This document shows positions 6,609-8,424 of a stretch of DNA of 8,424 bases, piece by piece; position 1 is the stretch's first letter; each line of letters starts with the position of its first letter. The notes below the pieces were generated by a model. That model had not been told where the DNA came from. It was given only the letters and a program-made list of their open reading frames with translations, and searched no databases. The position numbers and the translations under genes were made by a program. The stretch comes from Nitrosomonadaceae bacterium (GTDB taxonomy: Bacteria; Pseudomonadota; Gammaproteobacteria; Burkholderiales; Nitrosomonadaceae), in assembly GCA_024644425.1 (NCBI GenBank), contig JAHELA010000065.1:1-8424 (forward strand). Direction: 5' to 3'.

Positions 6609-6659
6609 TAGTGGACTGACTAAGTTAAGCTTAAAAAGCCATATTCAGCCAATCCACTA
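6609..6659 (-). terminator. Candidate attenuator / 3'-end hairpin between rubrerythrin and Fe-S gene
   Basis: On the minus strand TAGTGGA pairs with TCCACTA (7 bp), with a further inner CTGA/TCAG after a four-base bulge. A T-rich stretch (CCTTTGTATTTTTTG) follows a few bases later. In the 102-bp gap this could partly terminate transcription or protect the rubrerythrin mRNA, giving more rubrerythrin than Fe-S protein. The inner loop is long and the fold is approximate. Confidence 0.4.
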
Positions 6660-6673
6660 TTATATGATCTTTT

Positions 6674-7093
6674 TCAATCAGAAAATGCGTCTAGCGCTTT
6701 TTGAAAACGGTTAGCATGAGAACGTTCAGCTTTGGCTAAAGTTTCAAACCAATCTGCTATTTCATCAAAACCTTCAGTACGTGCTGATTTAGCCATACCT
6801 GGATACATATCTGTATATTCATGAGTTTCCCCAGCAATAGCTGCTTTAAGGTTATCACGAGAAGCTCCAATTGGTAAGCCTGTAGCAGGATCGCCACAAG
6901 ATTCTAAATATTCAAGATGACCATGAGCATGCCCAGTTTCACCTTCCGCAGTAGAACGAAATACTGCCGCTACATCGTTCTGGCCCTCTACATCTGCTTT
7001 AGCTGCAAAATAGAGATAGCGACGATTGGCCTGGGATTCGCCCGCAAAAGCCGCTTTCAAATTTACTTCTGTTTCAGATCCTTTAAGTTGCAT
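6674..7093 (-). CDS. Rubrerythrin without rubredoxin domain
   Basis: A 139-residue four-helix-bundle protein of the ferritin-like superfamily, expected to hold a non-heme diiron site that reduces hydrogen peroxide in the cytoplasm. The ligand set is visible: E19 in GESQANRRY, E52 and H55 in EGETGH, E89 and E92 in GETHEY, and E123 and H126 in ERSH. The protein stops right after the bundle (KALDAFSD), so the C-terminal rubredoxin domain of classical rubrerythrins is missing and electrons must come from another protein. The only cysteine is C66. The start is ATG 7091-7093 with an excellent AGGAGA six bases upstream (7099-7104), the best ribosome binding site in the cluster. It is first in the set with the Hdr-like Fe-S protein and DUF3501, the likely redox partners. 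Confidence 0.93.
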   Translation of the reverse strand: MQLKGSETEVNLKAAFAGESQANRRYLYFAAKADVEGQNDVAAVFRSTAEGETGHAHGHLEYLESCGDPATGLPIGASRDNLKAAIAGETHEYTDMYPGMAKSARTEGFDEIADWFETLAKAERSHANRFQKALDAFSD

Positions 7094-7120
7094 GATTTTC
7101 TCCTGTTAACTTATTAATAT

Positions 7121-7135
7121 TTATAGATATTATAA
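7121..7135. promoter_or_regulatory. PerR-box-like dyad over the rubrerythrin -10
   Basis: The plus strand reads TTATAGATATTATAA, differing from the PerR consensus TTATAATNATTATAA at two positions. It overlaps the TATAAT of the rubrerythrin promoter, where a repressor would block transcription. Rubrerythrin is a classical PerR target in Gram-positive and some other bacteria. The surrounding sequence is so AT-rich that a chance match is quite possible. Confidence 0.3.
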
Positions 7136-7157
7136 TATAACCTGTAAAAATGATTTA
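7129..7157 (-). promoter_or_regulatory. Rubrerythrin promoter
   Basis: A perfect TATAAT on the minus strand (7129-7134) lies 17 bp from a poor -35, TAAATC (7152-7157). Transcription would begin near 7122, about 29 nt before the ATG. The weak -35 suggests dependence on an activator or another form of control. Confidence 0.5.
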
Positions 7158-7163
7158 CACAGG
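7141..7163. promoter_or_regulatory. CCTGT-N13-ACAGG dyad at the rubrerythrin -35
   Basis: CCTGT (7141-7145) and ACAGG (7159-7163) are perfect inverted arms separated by 13 bases, with further partial complementarity (GTAAA against TTTAC). The element covers the weak -35 region, a common place for an activator or repressor dimer. I do not recognise the regulator. Confidence 0.4.
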
Positions 7164-7213
7164 ATACCTATATTGTTAGTTCCCAATATTTTTGCCAGAA
7201 ATAATTTATCTAT

Positions 7214-7242
7214 TTGACAAAATTAAAAATCTAAACTGTATT
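7214..7242 (+). promoter_or_regulatory. Unassigned plus-strand promoter-like sequence
   Basis: A consensus TTGACA (7214-7219) is followed after exactly 17 bp by TGTATT (7237-7242), matching four of six -10 positions. A GGAGGG Shine-Dalgarno-like sequence follows at 7254-7259. No known plus-strand gene lies downstream in the window; only a 24-codon ORF does. Confidence 0.4.
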
Positions 7243-7263
7243 AGAAGACTAATGGAGGGTTCT

Positions 7264-7338
7264 TTGCTTGTCAATATAGCTTACCAATCATTAGAAGGTA
7301 ATATGATAATTTGCGCCTTTTTCTTAAAAACCTTTTAG
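7264..7338 (+). CDS. Possible 24-codon leader-like ORF
   Basis: A TTG at 7264-7266, four bases after GGAGGG, opens a frame of 24 codons ending at TAG 7336-7338. The peptide would be short and rather hydrophobic (ending MIICAFFLKTF). Support is only the promoter-like and ribosome-binding sequences before it; the spacing is short and the start is TTG. It may equally be an untranslated small RNA or chance. Confidence 0.2.
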   Translation: MLVNIAYQSLEGNMIICAFFLKTF

Positions 7339-7395
7339 AAGATTGTTTCAAAATTATTCAAGTAAAATTATAGAAATAAAGATAATATAAAGGGT

Positions 7396-7668
7396 TTATT
7401 CCGCTATTATCGCATTGGGCGGATAATTCCCTCGTCCCATTTTCCGATTGGCTCTAAGTTTTTTTTGGTTTTTTCTACGTAAGACAGTTTTTTGTTTTTT
7501 TATTTCATTTGTTTGATTTATATTCTGTTTTTGTTCTTGTTTAGGCTCTTCTAGCGATAGTTCTCCTGAGTCCCTAGCTTGGCTACGTCTTCGCGCTTCG
7601 TAATCGTACGCATAGGTAAGCGAAGAAAATAGGCTAATTGATAGAATGATAAAAATTAATCTCGCCAT
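7396..7668 (-). CDS. Small exported, strongly basic protein of unknown function
   Basis: A 90-residue protein I do not recognise. Residues 1-20 form a Sec signal peptide: a single Arg, a hydrophobic core (LIFIILSISLFSSL) and a likely cleavage after TYA, leaving a mature chain of about 70 residues beginning YDYEARRR. The mature part has no hydrophobic segment and no cysteine. It has an acidic Ser/Glu patch, a Gln/Asn/Lys-rich middle and a very basic stretch (residues 58-79, RRKNQKKLRANRK), then GRGNYPPNAIIAE. It is probably disordered and periplasmic or secreted; binding of nucleic acid, envelope polymers or a partner is speculation. The start is ATG 7666-7668 with GGAG at 7676-7679. It begins 38 bp after the Sel1-repeat gene on the same strand, so the two may form an operon. 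Confidence 0.65.
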   Translation of the reverse strand: MARLIFIILSISLFSSLTYAYDYEARRRSQARDSGELSLEEPKQEQKQNINQTNEIKKQKTVLRRKNQKKLRANRKMGRGNYPPNAIIAE

Positions 7669-7706
7669 AAACTGTCTCCAATTAATTCTTGAATTTATGT
7701 CCTATT

Positions 7707-8424
7707 TTAACAATCCTGATAATTATTTTTTTCACAATCTTTAGCCATTTTCTGTGCCTTAGTTATTTGAGAGGGAGACATTTTTTTAGCTAGTAAATTA
7801 CGCCCTTGTTCTGCTAAACCGTTTCCTCTTGAGGCTGCTAAGTCTAACCACATATGTGCACGAATATCATCTTTAGCTATACCTTGCCCTTGACCATACA
7901 TGATACCAAGACTTGCTTGTGCATTAACATGACCTTGAGCAGCGGCTAGTCGATAATATTTAATTGCTTTTTGATGATTTTGTATTAAGTTCTCTCCCTG
8001 GTCATACATAACACCAAGCCTAAATTGTGCGCTCATATACCCTTGTTTAGCAGCTAAGTGATACCATTTCGATGCTTCTTGATGATCCTGAGTTACCCCT
8101 TGGCCTTCATCATACATTACACCTAATTTAAATTGTGCGTCTGAGTGTCCCTGCTTAGCTGCTAAACTATACCATTTTATTGCTTCTGGATGATTTTGGT
8201 CCACGCCTTGGCCTTGGCCATACATTAAGCCAAGTCTATGTTGTGCATCTATATGGGCTTGCTCTCCAGCTAAGCGATACCAGGATATAGCTTCTTTGAA
8301 ATCTTGGGGCACACCTCGTCCACCTGCATAGGCTGCACCAAGCCAAACCTGCGCATCTGCATCTCCCTGGTTTGCTGCTAAACGGAACCACTTTGCAGCT
8401 TCCTGAAGATCTTTAATTTCTCCA
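7707..8424 (-). CDS. Sel1-like repeat (SLR) protein, 5' end outside the window
   Basis: The frame is open to the window edge, so the N-terminus and any signal peptide are not visible; 238 residues are seen. They consist of tandem 36-residue Sel1 units with the pattern EAxKWYxLAAxQGHxxAQxx and LGxMYxxGxGV. Five full units begin at 8402, 8294, 8186, 8078 and 7970. A degenerate sixth (RAHMWLDLAASRGNGLAE) and a C-terminal tail with two cysteines (ending DCEKNNYQDC) follow. Sel1 units form an alpha-alpha superhelix for protein-protein contacts, often in signalling, envelope or host-interaction proteins. The GTG at 8310-8312 is an internal valine in a repeat, not a start. A small exported basic protein follows 38 bp downstream. 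Confidence 0.92.
   Translation of the reverse strand, partial: GEIKDLQEAAKWFRLAANQGDADAQVWLGAAYAGGRGVPQDFKEAISWYRLAGEQAHIDAQHRLGLMYGQGQGVDQNHPEAIKWYSLAAKQGHSDAQFKLGVMYDEGQGVTQDHQEASKWYHLAAKQGYMSAQFRLGVMYDQGENLIQNHQKAIKYYRLAAAQGHVNAQASLGIMYGQGQGIAKDDIRAHMWLDLAASRGNGLAEQGRNLLAKKMSPSQITKAQKMAKDCEKNNYQDC
7863..8402 (-). repeat. Five tandem 108-bp units coding for Sel1 repeats
   Basis: The units run 8402-8295, 8294-8187, 8186-8079, 8078-7971 and 7970-7863 with no length change, each coding for 36 residues. They are diverged at the DNA level, mostly in third positions and at the variable helix positions, so they look old rather than recently duplicated. Confidence 0.85.

Larger units (their letters stand above)
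7094..7395. other. 302-bp intergenic region upstream of rubrerythrin
   Basis: This very AT-rich gap carries the rubrerythrin promoter and its dyad elements (7121-7163) on the minus strand. It also carries an unassigned plus-strand promoter-like sequence with a 24-codon ORF (7214-7338). From about 7340 to 7395 I see only AT-rich sequence, with no clear terminator for the exported basic protein that ends at 7396. Confidence 0.7.

Noticed and set aside
6572..6673. Separate promoter for the Fe-S gene (TTGGCT...TTAACT)
   Set aside because: Both hexamers match poorly; the gap is better explained by a hairpin within one transcription unit.
6917..7117. 66-codon plus-strand frame opposite rubrerythrin
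   Set aside because: It is antisense to a well-supported gene and extends into its promoter region; composition is not protein-like.
8310..8312. GTG as start of the Sel1 protein
   Set aside because: It is the valine of a GRGVPQD repeat segment. The frame continues upstream through another full Sel1 unit to the window edge, and no ribosome binding site precedes the GTG.
1..8424. Mobile element, phage, CRISPR array or toxin-antitoxin system
   Set aside because: No transposase, integrase, terminal repeats, spaced identical repeats or toxin-like pair was seen on either strand.

Overview
The window is AT-rich bacterial chromosome, most likely from a betaproteobacterium, perhaps a Nitrosomonadales-like lineage. 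The reasons are the order ispB <-> rplU-rpmA-obgE-proB, a small PP0621-type zinc-ribbon membrane protein beside a tRNA-Pro, and a rubrerythrin / Hdr-like Fe-S protein / DUF3501 cluster. Gammaproteobacteria such as Pseudomonas share the rplU-rpmA-obgE-proB order, so the assignment is an inference. No insertion sequence, integrase, CRISPR array or phage gene is visible.

Positions 1-1478 hold the end of an unidentified plus-strand gene, then on the minus strand a PP0621-family membrane protein (TTG start), tRNA-Pro(CGG) with encoded CCA, and the long-chain polyprenyl diphosphate synthase IspB (also TTG start). A divergent promoter region of about 175 bp separates ispB from the plus-strand block rplU, rpmA, terminator, obgE and proB (1656-4488). 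This block covers ribosomal proteins L21 and L27, the ribosome-associated GTPase Obg/CgtA and the first enzyme of proline synthesis.

Positions 4592-7093 (minus strand) hold the most interesting unit. A rubrerythrin without a rubredoxin domain is followed by a soluble protein with two [4Fe-4S] sites and two CCG-type domains, and then by a cysteine-free DUF3501 protein. The set recurs in proteobacteria, to my knowledge without an established joint biochemical function. A peroxide- or oxygen-detoxifying electron-transfer module is a reasonable hypothesis. Its promoter region carries two dyad-like elements around a TATAAT box, one resembling a PerR box.

The 302-bp gap at 7094-7395 also holds an unassigned plus-strand promoter-like sequence with a Shine-Dalgarno and a 24-codon ORF. 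Positions 7396-8424 (minus strand) encode a small exported, strongly basic protein of unknown function, preceded by a protein of tandem Sel1 repeats whose start lies beyond the window.
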